A stretch of 64,000 nt of DNA from Rouxiella badensis (GTDB lineage: Bacteria > Pseudomonadota > Gammaproteobacteria > Enterobacterales > Enterobacteriaceae): positions 1 to 64,000 of the forward strand of contig NZ_MRWE01000016.1 in the NCBI RefSeq assembly GCF_002093665.1. The letters are read 5' to 3'. This document shows positions 1 to 8,336 of this stretch, piece after piece. The translations under genes were made by a program, and so were the position numbers. Numbering within the stretch: the first letter of the stretch is position 1; each line of letters starts with the position of its first letter. The notes beneath the pieces were generated by a model. That model searched no databases. It was not told the DNA's origin and worked only from the letters and a program-made list of their open reading frames with translations.

Positions 1-220
1 AGGTAAAAGAAAGTGATCTCTTATCAGAAATTTTCAGTATTTAAGGGATGGAAGACCGTTAAGAGATTTTTTTTGTGTAATGCATTGATATTTATAGTGA
101 AAATTTCGTTACCTGTGAGTGATTGCTTAAATAATTCATAACTAATAAAGTCCCTATTAGGGTTTTGTCAGTTATATGACTGCCAAATTTTCTTGTAGCC
201 TATTGAGACTCTTAATTTTA

Positions 221-1420
221 ATGTCGCCTCACGCATCAAAACCGTCACGGCCGGTTAATATTAATGTGCAGATTCTGGCCATCATGATCTTCAACTTCGC
301 CAACTATTTGACGATTGGTCTGCCGTTGGCCGTTCTACCGGGTTACGTTCACGACAGTCTGGGCTTTAGCGCCTTTTGGGCTGGGGTGGCTATCAGTATG
401 CAATACTTCGCCACTCTGATCAGTCGACCCCATGCTGGCCGCTATGCCGATGTGCTCGGGCCAAAAAAGGTGGTACTGATTGGCCTCTTCGGCTGCCTGC
501 TCAGCGGGGTATTCTACCTGGGTGCCGTTGCATTCGGCGCTTCACCGGCAATAAGCCTGGCACTGCTCTGTGTGGGCCGTCTGGTGCTCGGCGTCGGGCA
601 AAGTTTTGCCGGAACCGGTTCAACGCTGTGGGGAATCGGCCGCGTCGGCTCCCTGCATATTGGCAAGGTGATTTCCTGGAGCGGAGTTGTCACCTATGGT
701 GCGATGGCCATTGGCGCGCCGCTTGGGGTATGGATTGTGCATCTCGGCGGTCTTGCGTCGCTCTCACTTTGCATTATCGGTATTGCGCTGGCCGCACTGC
801 TGCTGGCGATGACCAAGCCCGACGTTGCCAAGGGGACAAGCACGGTTATCCCTTTCCGTCAGGTTCTGGGAAAAGTTCTGCCTTATGGCCTGGTACTCGG
901 ATTGGCCTCGACGGGGTTTGGCGTAATAGCGACCTTTATTACGCTGTTCTATGCCGCCAAAGGCTGGAGCGGCGGCGCATTTGCCCTGACGTTGTTCAGC
1001 ACCGCGTTTGTCGGCATGCGTTTGCTGTTTCCAAACAGCATCAACCGTTTTGGTGGCCAGCGCGTGGCAATGGTCTGCTTCTGCTTTGAAACGCTGGGGC
1101 TGTTGCTGGTGTGGTGCGCCGCCGCGCCTTTGATGGCGCTATTGGGTGCGATGCTGACAGGGGCTGGGTTCTCGCTGGTATTTCCAGCGTTGGGCGTGGT
1201 GGCGGTCAAGCGATTACCGCAGCAGAATCAGGGCAGTGCGCTGGCGACCTACACGGCATTTATGGATTTGTCGCTGGGGATAACCGGCCCGCTGGCGGGA
1301 ATATTAATGACTCACGCGGGCGTGTCCTCTATCTATCTGGCGTCGGCCTTTGCGGTTTGCCTGAGTGCGGCGCTGGTGCTGAGACGGGTGAAAAAAGAAA
1401 AATCGTGGGTCACAGAGTAA
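221..1420 (+). CDS. yhhS: MFS transporter, YhhS family
   Basis: This is a 399-residue inner-membrane protein of the major facilitator superfamily with about twelve hydrophobic segments. It closely matches E. coli YhhS along its whole length, including the loop RPHAGRYAD after segment 2 and the segment IATFITLFYAAKGW. The substrate is not established; the family is described as a putative drug or arabinose-type exporter. I chose the ATG at 221 because the protein from there matches the family N-terminus. The upstream ATG at 176 would add 15 poorly conserved residues, and neither start has a strong ribosome binding site. The gene faces yhhY tail to tail. Identity of the family is firm; the exact start is not. 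Confidence 0.9.
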   Translation: MSPHASKPSRPVNINVQILAIMIFNFANYLTIGLPLAVLPGYVHDSLGFSAFWAGVAISMQYFATLISRPHAGRYADVLGPKKVVLIGLFGCLLSGVFYLGAVAFGASPAISLALLCVGRLVLGVGQSFAGTGSTLWGIGRVGSLHIGKVISWSGVVTYGAMAIGAPLGVWIVHLGGLASLSLCIIGIALAALLLAMTKPDVAKGTSTVIPFRQVLGKVLPYGLVLGLASTGFGVIATFITLFYAAKGWSGGAFALTLFSTAFVGMRLLFPNSINRFGGQRVAMVCFCFETLGLLLVWCAAAPLMALLGAMLTGAGFSLVFPALGVVAVKRLPQQNQGSALATYTAFMDLSLGITGPLAGILMTHAGVSSIYLASAFAVCLSAALVLRRVKKEKSWVTE

Positions 1421-1425
1421 ATTTT

Positions 1426-1454
1426 GCCCTTCCCGCCGAGGCGGCGGAACGGGC
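1426..1454. terminator. Possible hairpin between convergent yhhS and yhhY
   Basis: An imperfect GC-rich inverted repeat, with GCCC at the left edge and GGGC at the right edge, lies between the two converging stop codons. In the yhhY direction it is followed by a short AAAATTT stretch. There is no long T-run, so termination activity is only plausible. Confidence 0.35.
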
Positions 1455-1458
1455 ATTA

Positions 1459-1953
1459 TCAGGCTTTGACTCTTCCCATGTGATGGGCATCAACCAGCTT
1501 GCCGTTGCGCATCGCAAAGGCGGGTGAGGTGCCCTCCACCCCGAAACCAAACTTCTTGTATAGCGCAATGGCGGATGGATTATCGACAAACACCGTCAAC
1601 TCGACGCGCGTAATGTTCAGCCAGTTGTCGCAGAGATCCAGGACTGCCGCCAGCAGCTGACTGCCCACGCCTTGCCCCTGAAATTCGGGATGTACGGCCA
1701 TACCGAAACCGGCGACGTGGCGGCGACGCATTGACTGTTCAACGTGCAGGGTGATTTGCCCGATCACGCGCTCGCCAAAGCAGGCCACCAGTCGATAAGT
1801 GCCAGGTCGTTCTTCCGTCGTGCGTTTTTGCCATAGGCTTGTGGCCGGATGCGGGAGCTGGAGTGTGTCGCTATACACCTCTTCATGGCAAAAAAGCTGA
1901 TGAAGCTGAAGAGAATCTTCAGGTTCTACATGACGAATTTCAATCTGACTCAT
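1459..1953 (-). CDS. yhhY: GNAT family N-acetyltransferase YhhY
   Basis: This is a 164-residue single-domain GNAT acetyltransferase. The acetyl-CoA pyrophosphate-binding loop is visible as QGQGVG at residues 92-97, followed by the helix, and by the NPSAIALYKKFGF segment typical of strand 6/helix 4 in the fold. It matches E. coli YhhY throughout (for example ELTVFVDN and CDNWL); acetylation of free amino acids has been proposed for the family. The start at 1953 is preferred over the ATG at 1968 because AGGGAG lies seven bases upstream of it. In E. coli yhhY is also the neighbour of ryhB, and that is kept here. Confidence 0.92.
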   Translation of the reverse strand: MSQIEIRHVEPEDSLQLHQLFCHEEVYSDTLQLPHPATSLWQKRTTEERPGTYRLVACFGERVIGQITLHVEQSMRRRHVAGFGMAVHPEFQGQGVGSQLLAAVLDLCDNWLNITRVELTVFVDNPSAIALYKKFGFGVEGTSPAFAMRNGKLVDAHHMGRVKA

Positions 1954-2041
1954 AATGGCTCCCTGCATGGCTTGAATAATAACCTCTTAATTTATCTGCC
2001 TATATTTTATAGTCAATTTAAAAATTGATGAAAAAAAAAGC

Positions 2042-2075
2042 TTTACAAGTGCGAATGATAATGATTATTATTGCC
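2042..2075 (+). promoter_or_regulatory. ryhB promoter with Fur box
   Basis: A -35 element TTTACA (2042-2047) is followed after 18 bases by TATTAT (2066-2071). Across the spacer and -10 lies GATAATGATTATTATTGCC (2057-2075), which matches the 19-base Fur consensus at 14 positions. This is the expected layout for iron-repressed transcription of RyhB. The predicted start is near 2078. Confidence 0.8.
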
Positions 2076-2077
2076 AT

Positions 2078-2186
2078 GCGTTCCGGGGATGGCTATTCAC
2101 CATAGCCAAACGGGTCCCTGGGAGGCACGACATTGCTCACATTGCTTCCAGTATTTCTTAGCCAGCCGGGTGCTGGCTTTTTTTTT
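2078..2186 (+). ncRNA. ryhB: RyhB small regulatory RNA
   Basis: The conserved core of RyhB, beginning GCACGACATTGCTCAC at 2125 and including the seed GCTTCCAGTATT, is essentially identical to the E. coli RNA. It ends in the same Rho-independent terminator: AGCCAGC (2160-2166), loop, GCTGGCT (2172-2178) and a run of nine T. RyhB is an Hfq-dependent RNA made when iron is scarce; it lowers translation and stability of mRNAs for iron-using proteins. Its place next to yhhY is as in E. coli. The 5' end is inferred from the promoter. It gives an RNA of about 108 bases, longer than the 90-base E. coli form, with an added hairpin GGCTAT/ATAGCC at 2091-2107. Confidence 0.93.
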
Positions 2187-2338
2187 GCCTCCTGTTCCTC
2201 TCTCGCCGGTTTCCAACAAATCCTTTGTTTTTATCGCCCTAAACTTATTCAATTTTTTTGAGTAGAGGGGTTAAGTTTTTACGCTTTCTTATTGTGAGCC
2301 AGTAGCTAGACTAGAGAAAACATTGAGGAGAGTTGACT

Positions 2339-3034
2339 ATGATCTACTTACGTAAAGCTCAGGATCGCGGCCACGCGACGCACGGCTGGCTGGATAGCTG
2401 GCACACATTCTCTTTCGCTGATTATTACGATCCCAATTTTATGGGCTTCTCCGCGCTGCGGGTTATCAATGAAGACGTGATCGATGCGGGACAGGGTTTT
2501 GGTACCCATCCGCATAAAGATATGGAAATCCTGACCTATGTTCTGTCCGGCACGGTCGAGCATAAAGACAGCATGGGAAATAAAGAGCAGATTCAGGCGG
2601 GTGAGTTTCAGATTATGAGCGCCGGGACCGGCGTGAAGCATTCTGAATACAACGGCAACGCCGATCGTCCGTTGCACCTTTATCAGATCTGGATTATTCC
2701 CGATACCAAAGGCCTGGAGCCGCGCTACGAGCAGCGCATGTTTGACGCGCCGCAGGGTCGCCAGCTGGTGCTGTCACCGGACGCGCGCGACGGCTCGCTG
2801 AAAGTCTTCCAGGACATGGAGCTTTCCCGCTGGGCCTTCAAGCAGGGTGAAGACGGCGAGTACGCCATAGCGGCAGATCGTCGTATCTGGATTCAGGTAG
2901 TGAAAGGCAGTCTGACGGTGAACGGTCAGGCGGTGAAAACCAGCGATGCATTAGCCATCTGGGACGAAACCGCGTTAAGCCTACACGCCGACGCAGACAG
3001 TGAAATCCTGCTGTTTGACCTGCCGCCGGTCTAA
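2339..3034 (+). CDS. yhhW: Pirin family protein YhhW (quercetin 2,3-dioxygenase)
   Basis: This is a 231-residue bicupin of the pirin family, the same length as E. coli YhhW, which has quercetinase activity in vitro. The metal ligands are present: His57 and His59 in THPHK, His101 and Glu103 in HSEY. The physiological substrate is unknown. The ATG at 2339 has GAGGAG just upstream; a TTG six bases earlier is less likely. In E. coli yhhX lies between ryhB and yhhW; no trace of it is seen here. The gene is followed by gntR on the same strand, but the 110-base gap suggests separate transcription. Confidence 0.93.
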   Translation: MIYLRKAQDRGHATHGWLDSWHTFSFADYYDPNFMGFSALRVINEDVIDAGQGFGTHPHKDMEILTYVLSGTVEHKDSMGNKEQIQAGEFQIMSAGTGVKHSEYNGNADRPLHLYQIWIIPDTKGLEPRYEQRMFDAPQGRQLVLSPDARDGSLKVFQDMELSRWAFKQGEDGEYAIAADRRIWIQVVKGSLTVNGQAVKTSDALAIWDETALSLHADADSEILLFDLPPV

Positions 3035-3144
3035 ATCGGTCCCTTCCTTCACCTACGTGTGGGAAGGGATTGCTGTTTTTGTGCCAAATCCCGCCATTTT
3101 TTGCTAAAATTCACGCTTGTTCCCTTACTGCCAGTTCGTTGAAA

Positions 3145-4140
3145 ATGAAGAAAAAAAGGCCAGTGCTTCAGGACGTCGCCGACAGGGTTGGTGTCACCAA
3201 AATGACGGTCAGCCGTTATTTGCGCAACCCCGAACAGGTTTCTCTGCTGCTGCAAGAGAAAATCGCCGCTGCGCTGGACGAATTGGGCTACATCCCGAAC
3301 CGTGCCCCTGACATTCTTTCCAACGCCAAAAGCCGTGCCATTGGCGTGCTGCTGCCGTCCCTGACCAACCAGGTCTTTGCCGAAGTCCTGCGCGGTATTG
3401 AAAGCGTGACCGATATTCATGGCTATCAGACGATGCTTGCCCACTACGGCTACAGCGCCGAACGCGAAGAACAACGCCTGACCTCATTGCTTTCCTATAA
3501 CATTGACGGGCTCATCCTCTCTGAGCGCAATCACTCGCCGCGCACGCTGAAGATGATTGAGGTGGCGGGTATTCCGGTGGTCGAGATGATGGACTGCATT
3601 TCGCCGTGCGTCGATTTAGCCGTGGGGTTTAACAACTTTGAAGCGGCACGCCAGATGACCCAGCAGATTATTGCCCACGGCCATCGTCACGTGGTGTATT
3701 TCGGTGCGCGTCAGGATGAGCGAACCTTAATCAAGCAGCGGGGATACGAGCAGGCAATGCGTGAGTCCGGGCTTCAGCCTTACAGTGTGATGACCAGTCG
3801 TTCATCAAGCTACACGGCCGGTGCCGAACTGCTTCGTCAGGCGCAGCTTGATTATCCGCAGATAGACAGTATTTTCTGCACCAACGATGACCTTGCGGCG
3901 GGTGCCTTTTTCGAATGCCAGCGGCAGGGGCTGCACATTCCATCACAGATGGCGATCGCCGGTTTCCACGGGCACAACATGGGTCAGGCGATGGAGCCGA
4001 AGCTGGCCAGCGTGCTGACACCACGTGAGCGCATGGGGCAAATCACCGCTGAGCGTCTGCTCGCGCGGCTGCGTGGCGAAGAGGTTGTTCCGACGATGGT
4101 TGACGTCGGTTTCACCATCTCGGCGGGCGGCAGTATTTAA
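3145..4140 (+). CDS. gntR: HTH-type gluconate repressor GntR
   Basis: This is a 331-residue LacI-family repressor, the same length as E. coli GntR. The N-terminal helix-turn-helix reads VLQDVADRVGVTKMTVSRYL (about residues 7-26), followed by a hinge helix ending near residue 55 and a periplasmic-binding-like sugar domain. GntR represses gluconate transport and kinase genes and is released by gluconate. The start MKKKRPVLQ matches E. coli exactly; the upstream ribosome binding site is weak. Unlike in E. coli, gntK is not downstream on the same strand but faces gntR tail to tail. Probable operators for it are at 4787-4816. Confidence 0.95.
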   Translation: MKKKRPVLQDVADRVGVTKMTVSRYLRNPEQVSLLLQEKIAAALDELGYIPNRAPDILSNAKSRAIGVLLPSLTNQVFAEVLRGIESVTDIHGYQTMLAHYGYSAEREEQRLTSLLSYNIDGLILSERNHSPRTLKMIEVAGIPVVEMMDCISPCVDLAVGFNNFEAARQMTQQIIAHGHRHVVYFGARQDERTLIKQRGYEQAMRESGLQPYSVMTSRSSSYTAGAELLRQAQLDYPQIDSIFCTNDDLAAGAFFECQRQGLHIPSQMAIAGFHGHNMGQAMEPKLASVLTPRERMGQITAERLLARLRGEEVVPTMVDVGFTISAGGSI

Positions 4141-4199
4141 ACTGCCGCACTGCGGGGACGAACAGACCAGAAGGTCAACGCTTTACGCGGCAGGGGAGG

Positions 4200-4727
4200 T
4201 CAGGCTTCTACCTTCACCTTGGCGTTTTCCAGGGCCGTTACGCAGCGTTTCACCACACCTTCAATCTGATGATCAATGTTCACGCGTACGACGTCCGTTT
4301 CATCTTCGCCCGGTTCTTCGAGGGCCGCGAACTGGCTTTTCAGCATATCCGGCGAGAAGAAGTGACCGGCACGCGCTTTAAGACGCTGCAAAATGACCTC
4401 TTCGCTGCCCTTCAGATACAGGAAAATCATGCCGTCGTTGCCTTTACGCAGCGCATCGCGATAGCGACGTTTCAGCGCCGAACAGACGATGATGCCGGTT
4501 TCGTTCTTGTGCTTTAGGCTGTAAGCCGCATCGCTCAAGCGTTCGAGCCACGGGGCGCGATCGTCATCGTTTAGCGGCTGTCCGCTGGCCATTTTCTGAA
4601 TATTGGCGCGGGGGTGAAGATCGTCACCGTCAATGAATTTTGCATTAATCGCTCTTGCTACGGCTGCGCCTACGGTTGTTTTACCGCTGCCAGACACACC
4701 CATCAAAATGATGCTTTGCCCTGCCAT
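4200..4727 (-). CDS. gntK: Gluconokinase
   Basis: This is a 175-residue cytoplasmic kinase that converts D-gluconate to 6-phosphogluconate with ATP, feeding the pentose phosphate and Entner-Doudoroff routes. The Walker A loop GVSGSGKTT is at residues 10-18. The segments DGDDLHP, NDDDRAPWL, CSALKRRYRD and RLKARAGHFF are those of the GntK family. A GGAG ribosome binding site precedes the ATG. The gene is divergent from gntT and shares a composite GntR operator with it. A probable -10 (TAATAT on the minus strand, 4779-4784) sits beside that operator, so repression by GntR through occlusion of the -35 region is expected. Confidence 0.95.
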   Translation of the reverse strand: MAGQSIILMGVSGSGKTTVGAAVARAINAKFIDGDDLHPRANIQKMASGQPLNDDDRAPWLERLSDAAYSLKHKNETGIIVCSALKRRYRDALRKGNDGMIFLYLKGSEEVILQRLKARAGHFFSPDMLKSQFAALEEPGEDETDVVRVNIDHQIEGVVKRCVTALENAKVKVEA

Positions 4728-4786
4728 AAGTTTGATCTCCGTCCCATATTTAGAATTTACCCGAGCGGGTGATTCCTTATATTAGC

Positions 4787-4816
4787 ATGTTACCGGTATC
4801 ATGATACCGGTAACAA
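4787..4816. promoter_or_regulatory. Composite GntR operator between gntK and gntT
   Basis: Two 16-base GntR-type sites, ATGTTACCGGTATCAT (4787-4802) and ATGATACCGGTAACAA (4801-4816), overlap by two bases. Together they form a perfect 28-base palindrome (4788-4815) centred on CATG. Each has the TACCGGTA core known from the E. coli gnt operators. The site lies over the -35 region expected for gntK and upstream of the CRP site of gntT. Confidence 0.85.
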
Positions 4817-4823
4817 ATGGAGG

Positions 4824-4839
4824 TGTGACTAATATCACA
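4824..4839 (+). promoter_or_regulatory. CRP-cAMP site upstream of gntT
   Basis: The sequence TGTGACTAATATCACA is a full match to both half-sites of the CRP consensus (TGTGA, six bases, TCACA). It lies between the GntR operators and gntT. Catabolite activation of gntT is known in E. coli. Confidence 0.85.
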
Positions 4840-5006
4840 AAGGAACCATTATCAATTTTAGCGCTACCTGCAAAAACAGGCCTGAGCTGAATTCGCAAAC
4901 TTACAAAAAAATATCACTCGTGCACTTTTATCTGCGCTGCATAAACCAGCCTGTCACAGAGGTTCTATAAGGTTTAGCAAACAGGAAAAGGCGGAAGGGG
5001 AAAGTT

Positions 5007-6323
5007 ATGCCATTAGTCATTGTTGCAGTTGGCGTTGCCATACTGCTGTTGCTTATGATCCGATTCAAACTAAACGGTTTTATCGCATTGATTCTCGTCG
5101 CGCTGGCTGTCGGCGTGATGCAGGGAATGCCAGTAGACAAAGTCATTACCTCGATTAAAAATGGCGTGGGCGGCACGCTCGGCAGCCTGGCGTTAATCAT
5201 GGGCTTTGGCGCAATGCTGGGAAAACTGCTGGCTGACTGCGGCGGTGCACAGCGTATTGCCACCACGCTTATCGATAAGTTTGGTGTGAAATATATTCAG
5301 TGGGCGCTGGTGGTGACCGGTTTCATCGTCGGCTTCGCGCTGTTCTACGAAGTGGGCTTTGTGCTGATGCTGCCGTTGGTGTTCTCCGTTGCGGCCTCTG
5401 CGCGTTTACCTCTGCTTTACGTTGGCGTACCGATGGCGGCTGCGCTGTCCGTGACGCACGGCTTCCTGCCTCCGCATCCAGGCCCAACCGCTATCGCGAC
5501 CATTTTCCATGCTGACATGGGCAAGACGCTGCTGTATGGCGCGATTCTAGGCGTGCCGACCGTGATTTTGGCCGGTCCGGTCTATGCGCGTTTCCTGAAA
5601 GGCATTGATAAGCCGGTTCCTCAGGGCCTGTTCAACCCGAAAACCTTTACCGAAGAAGAGATGCCTGGTTTCGGCGTGAGCGTTGCGACCTCTCTGGTGC
5701 CGGTTATCCTGATGGCCTTCCGAGCCATTACCGAAATGATTGTGCCGAAAGGCCACCCGATTCTCTCCTACGCCGAGTTCTTTGGTGACCCGGTGATGGC
5801 GACGCTTATCGCCGTGCTGATTGCTATCTTCACCTTTGGTCTGAACCGTGGACGTAAAATGGATGAAGTGATGGGGACCATCACCGACTCAATCAAGATT
5901 ATCGCCATGATGCTGTTGATCATCGGCGGTGGCGGCGCGTTCAAACAGGTACTGGTAGACAGCGGCGTTGATAAATATATCGCCGCTCTCATGCAGGGCA
6001 GCACGCTTTCTCCAATCCTGCTGGCCTGGACTATCGCGGCCGTGTTGCGTATCGCGCTGGGTTCGGCGACTGTGGCTGCCATCACCGCCGGCGGTATCGC
6101 GGCACCGCTTATCGCGACCACCGGTGCCAGCCCGGAGCTGATGGTTATCGCCGTCGGTTCAGGCAGTGTGATTTTCTCTCACGTCAACGACCCGGGTTTC
6201 TGGCTGTTTAAAGAGTATTTCAATCTGACCATTGGCGAGACCATGAAATCTTGGTCCGTTCTGGAAACCATTATTTCTGTCTGTGGTTTGGTCGGTTGCC
6301 TGGCGTTGTCTCACATCGTCTAA
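5007..6323 (+). CDS. gntT: High-affinity gluconate permease GntT
   Basis: This is a 438-residue integral inner-membrane gluconate:H+ symporter of the GntP family, the same length as E. coli GntT and strongly similar from MPLVIVAVGVA to the C-terminus. Features include GVGGTLGSLALIMGFGAMLG, HGFLPPHPGPTA (the family signature) and GSATVAAITAGGIAAP. It imports gluconate for GntK. The start is supported by AAGGGG ten bases upstream. In E. coli gntT is at another locus and gntU follows gntK; here the gntT-type gene stands divergently from gntK. Regulation by GntR and CRP is indicated by the sites at 4787-4839. Confidence 0.95.
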   Translation: MPLVIVAVGVAILLLLMIRFKLNGFIALILVALAVGVMQGMPVDKVITSIKNGVGGTLGSLALIMGFGAMLGKLLADCGGAQRIATTLIDKFGVKYIQWALVVTGFIVGFALFYEVGFVLMLPLVFSVAASARLPLLYVGVPMAAALSVTHGFLPPHPGPTAIATIFHADMGKTLLYGAILGVPTVILAGPVYARFLKGIDKPVPQGLFNPKTFTEEEMPGFGVSVATSLVPVILMAFRAITEMIVPKGHPILSYAEFFGDPVMATLIAVLIAIFTFGLNRGRKMDEVMGTITDSIKIIAMMLLIIGGGGAFKQVLVDSGVDKYIAALMQGSTLSPILLAWTIAAVLRIALGSATVAAITAGGIAAPLIATTGASPELMVIAVGSGSVIFSHVNDPGFWLFKEYFNLTIGETMKSWSVLETIISVCGLVGCLALSHIV

Positions 6324-6482
6324 TATATTCTGCCACGTTTCTCGACTCATCAGGTTCCTGCGCCGCACGGTGGCAGGAACCTGCTCGCCTGATTGCGTAA
6401 ATAAATACTCAAGAAGAGTGAAAGCCGCCCAAAATTGTGGCTCAATACCGGCCAAATAATTTTTGCTGCCGGACACTCCCCC

Positions 6483-7667
6483 ATGCCCTCAGTGTTGCAC
6501 TTTATACTGGCTCTCGTAGTCATCTTCTTTATGGCGTTCATTTTCAGTAACGATCGCAAGAAAATTCGCCCGCGCGTGATCCTCCAGCTGGTGGTGATTG
6601 AAGCCTTGCTGGCGTGGTTCTTCCTGCATGCCAGCAGTGGTCTGGCGGTAGTGACTGCCGTTTCAGGATTCTTTGAAAACCTGCTGACCTATGCGGCCCA
6701 GGGTTCAGACTTTGTCTTTGGCGGAATGAGCAAGGCGGGTCTGGCTTTCATCTTCCTCGGTGTGCTGTGTCCGATTATCTTTATTTCAGCGTTAATCGGC
6801 ATTATGCAGCACTTGCGCATTTTGCCGCTGCTGATCCGTATTGTCGGGACTTTGCTGTCGAAAGTGAACGGCATGGGAAAGCTAGAGTCTTTCAACGCGG
6901 TTAGCACGCTTATCCTCGGCCAGTCGGAAAACTTTATCGCCTATAAAGGGGTGCTGGCGGATATCTCCCCGCGTCGACTTTACTCGATGGCGGCTGCGGC
7001 GATGTCGACCGTGTCTTTGTCTATCGTGGGTGCCTATATGACGATGATTGAGCCAAAGTACGTGGTCGCGGCGCTGATTCTGAACATGTTCAGCACCTTT
7101 ATTATCCTGTCGATTATTAACCCGACACCGCCGGGTGACGAGCCGGAAATCAAGCTCGACAAGCTGCATGAAGACCAGAGCTTCTTTGAAATGCTGGGCG
7201 AGTATATTCTGGCTGGCTTCAAGGTCGCGGTGATTATCATGGCGATGCTGATTGGTTTTATCGCCATCATTGCGGCCGTGAATGCGCTGTTTACCGCTAT
7301 CTTTGGGATCAGCTTCCAGCAGATTCTGGGTTACGTGTTCTACCCGTTTGCGTGGTTGATTGGCATTCCGGGGCCTGATGCGCTGAAATCTGCCAGCATC
7401 ATGGCGACCAAGCTGGTGACTAACGAGTTTGTGGCGATGATTGACCTGAAGAAGATTGCGGTGGAGCTTTCGCCGCGTGGATTGGGCATTCTGTCGGTGT
7501 TCCTGGTCTCGTTCGCCAACTTTGCGTCTATCGGCATCGTGGCCGGAGCGATTAAAGGCCTGAACGAAAATCAGGGCAACGTGGTATCGCGTTACGCGCT
7601 GAAGCTGGTGTATGGCTCAACCCTGGTCAGTCTGCTTTCTGCGGCATTCGCCGGTCTGGTGCTTTAA
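6483..7667 (+). CDS. nupC: Nucleoside permease NupC
   Basis: This is a 394-residue concentrative nucleoside:H+ symporter (CNT family) of the inner membrane. It follows E. coli NupC closely: [25 protein letters not shown] at the N-terminus, then segments such as [15 protein letters not shown] and [11 protein letters not shown], and [18 protein letters not shown] near the end. The family substrate signature QSEN is intact. The ATG at 6483 gives the family N-terminus MPSVLHF, though no good ribosome binding site precedes it; a TTG at 6435 would add 16 residues. In E. coli nupC is elsewhere on the chromosome. A strong terminator follows at 7689. Confidence 0.93.
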   Translation: MPSVLHFILALVVIFFMAFIFSNDRKKIRPRVILQLVVIEALLAWFFLHASSGLAVVTAVSGFFENLLTYAAQGSDFVFGGMSKAGLAFIFLGVLCPIIFISALIGIMQHLRILPLLIRIVGTLLSKVNGMGKLESFNAVSTLILGQSENFIAYKGVLADISPRRLYSMAAAAMSTVSLSIVGAYMTMIEPKYVVAALILNMFSTFIILSIINPTPPGDEPEIKLDKLHEDQSFFEMLGEYILAGFKVAVIIMAMLIGFIAIIAAVNALFTAIFGISFQQILGYVFYPFAWLIGIPGPDALKSASIMATKLVTNEFVAMIDLKKIAVELSPRGLGILSVFLVSFANFASIGIVAGAIKGLNENQGNVVSRYALKLVYGSTLVSLLSAAFAGLVL

Positions 7668-7688
7668 GCTTCCAGATTTTAAAAAAAG

Positions 7689-7714
7689 AACCCGGCCTGT
7701 TGCCGGGTTTTTTT
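7689..7714 (+). terminator. Rho-independent terminator after nupC
   Basis: AACCCGGC and GCCGGGTT form an eight-pair stem with a five-base loop, followed by seven T in all (7708-7714). It lies between convergent nupC and the DUF3574 gene and probably serves nupC. Confidence 0.9.
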
Positions 7715-7715
7715 A

Positions 7716-8186
7716 TCAAAAATCCACGCACGCCGGGTTATCGACCTGCATAACCGAGTCCTGCTTGAAGCGTTGTTTATAGATATCGCGTATCTCGCTG
7801 ATTTTTTTCTGCTCCTGCGGGTCGGCAGCATGAATCAGCATCAACGCCTTGCTGTTTTCCTTGATGACAACGCCTTCACTTCTCAGCCATTGCCCTTTCG
7901 CGTCAAACACACTCAGGCCGTCTTTAAAGCGCGGTGTCACATCTTTATCCACAAAGGACTGCCACTGGGCGGCGCTCACTGGCGCAGCGTTGTGGCGGCT
8001 CAGCCCGAAGTACAGCGTGGTCTGAGTCATCAGGTTACCGGTTTTGCAGACAATCGGCGGCGCTGGCTGCGGGGTCGGCGCCTCTACCGCCTTCGGCGGG
8101 AAGGGAGCCTGAGGCGCAGGGTGCGTGGCTGCACATCCGGTAAGCGTCAGCGCCACTAGCGCGGCAAGCAGAGCGGGGGTCTTCAT
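7716..8186 (-). CDS. DUF3574 lipoprotein
   Basis: The 156-residue product has a lipoprotein signal peptide: a short basic start (MKTP), a hydrophobic stretch, and the lipobox LTGC with Cys18 as the modified residue. A proline-rich linker (about residues 20-45) leads to a compact domain with TLYFGLSR and a WLRSEGVVI segment, which I recognise as DUF3574. Its function is unknown. The start at 8186 has AAGGAA seven bases upstream; a longer reading from 8213 has no comparable site. The residue after Cys18 is Ala, so outer-membrane sorting is expected. Nothing links it clearly to nupC or aldA. Confidence 0.8.
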   Translation of the reverse strand: MKTPALLAALVALTLTGCAATHPAPQAPFPPKAVEAPTPQPAPPIVCKTGNLMTQTTLYFGLSRHNAAPVSAAQWQSFVDKDVTPRFKDGLSVFDAKGQWLRSEGVVIKENSKALMLIHAADPQEQKKISEIRDIYKQRFKQDSVMQVDNPACVDF

Positions 8187-8336
8187 TGCTGATTCCTTGT
8201 GGTTTGCTATCAATCATGGGTGGCGCAATGCCTTCGCGCCTGATGCGGAAAATCTGTCCGCCGTCGTCATCATAGGGTCTGACGACGTTATTTCGCAATC
8301 ACTCAAGGTTCTGAAAACGCCCCCGCTGTCAGTCCG

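Noticed and set aside
1-175. Possible gene or regulatory element before yhhS
   Set aside because: The stretch is AT-rich with only a tiny CCCTA/TAGGG repeat, no open frame of note and no clear promoter.
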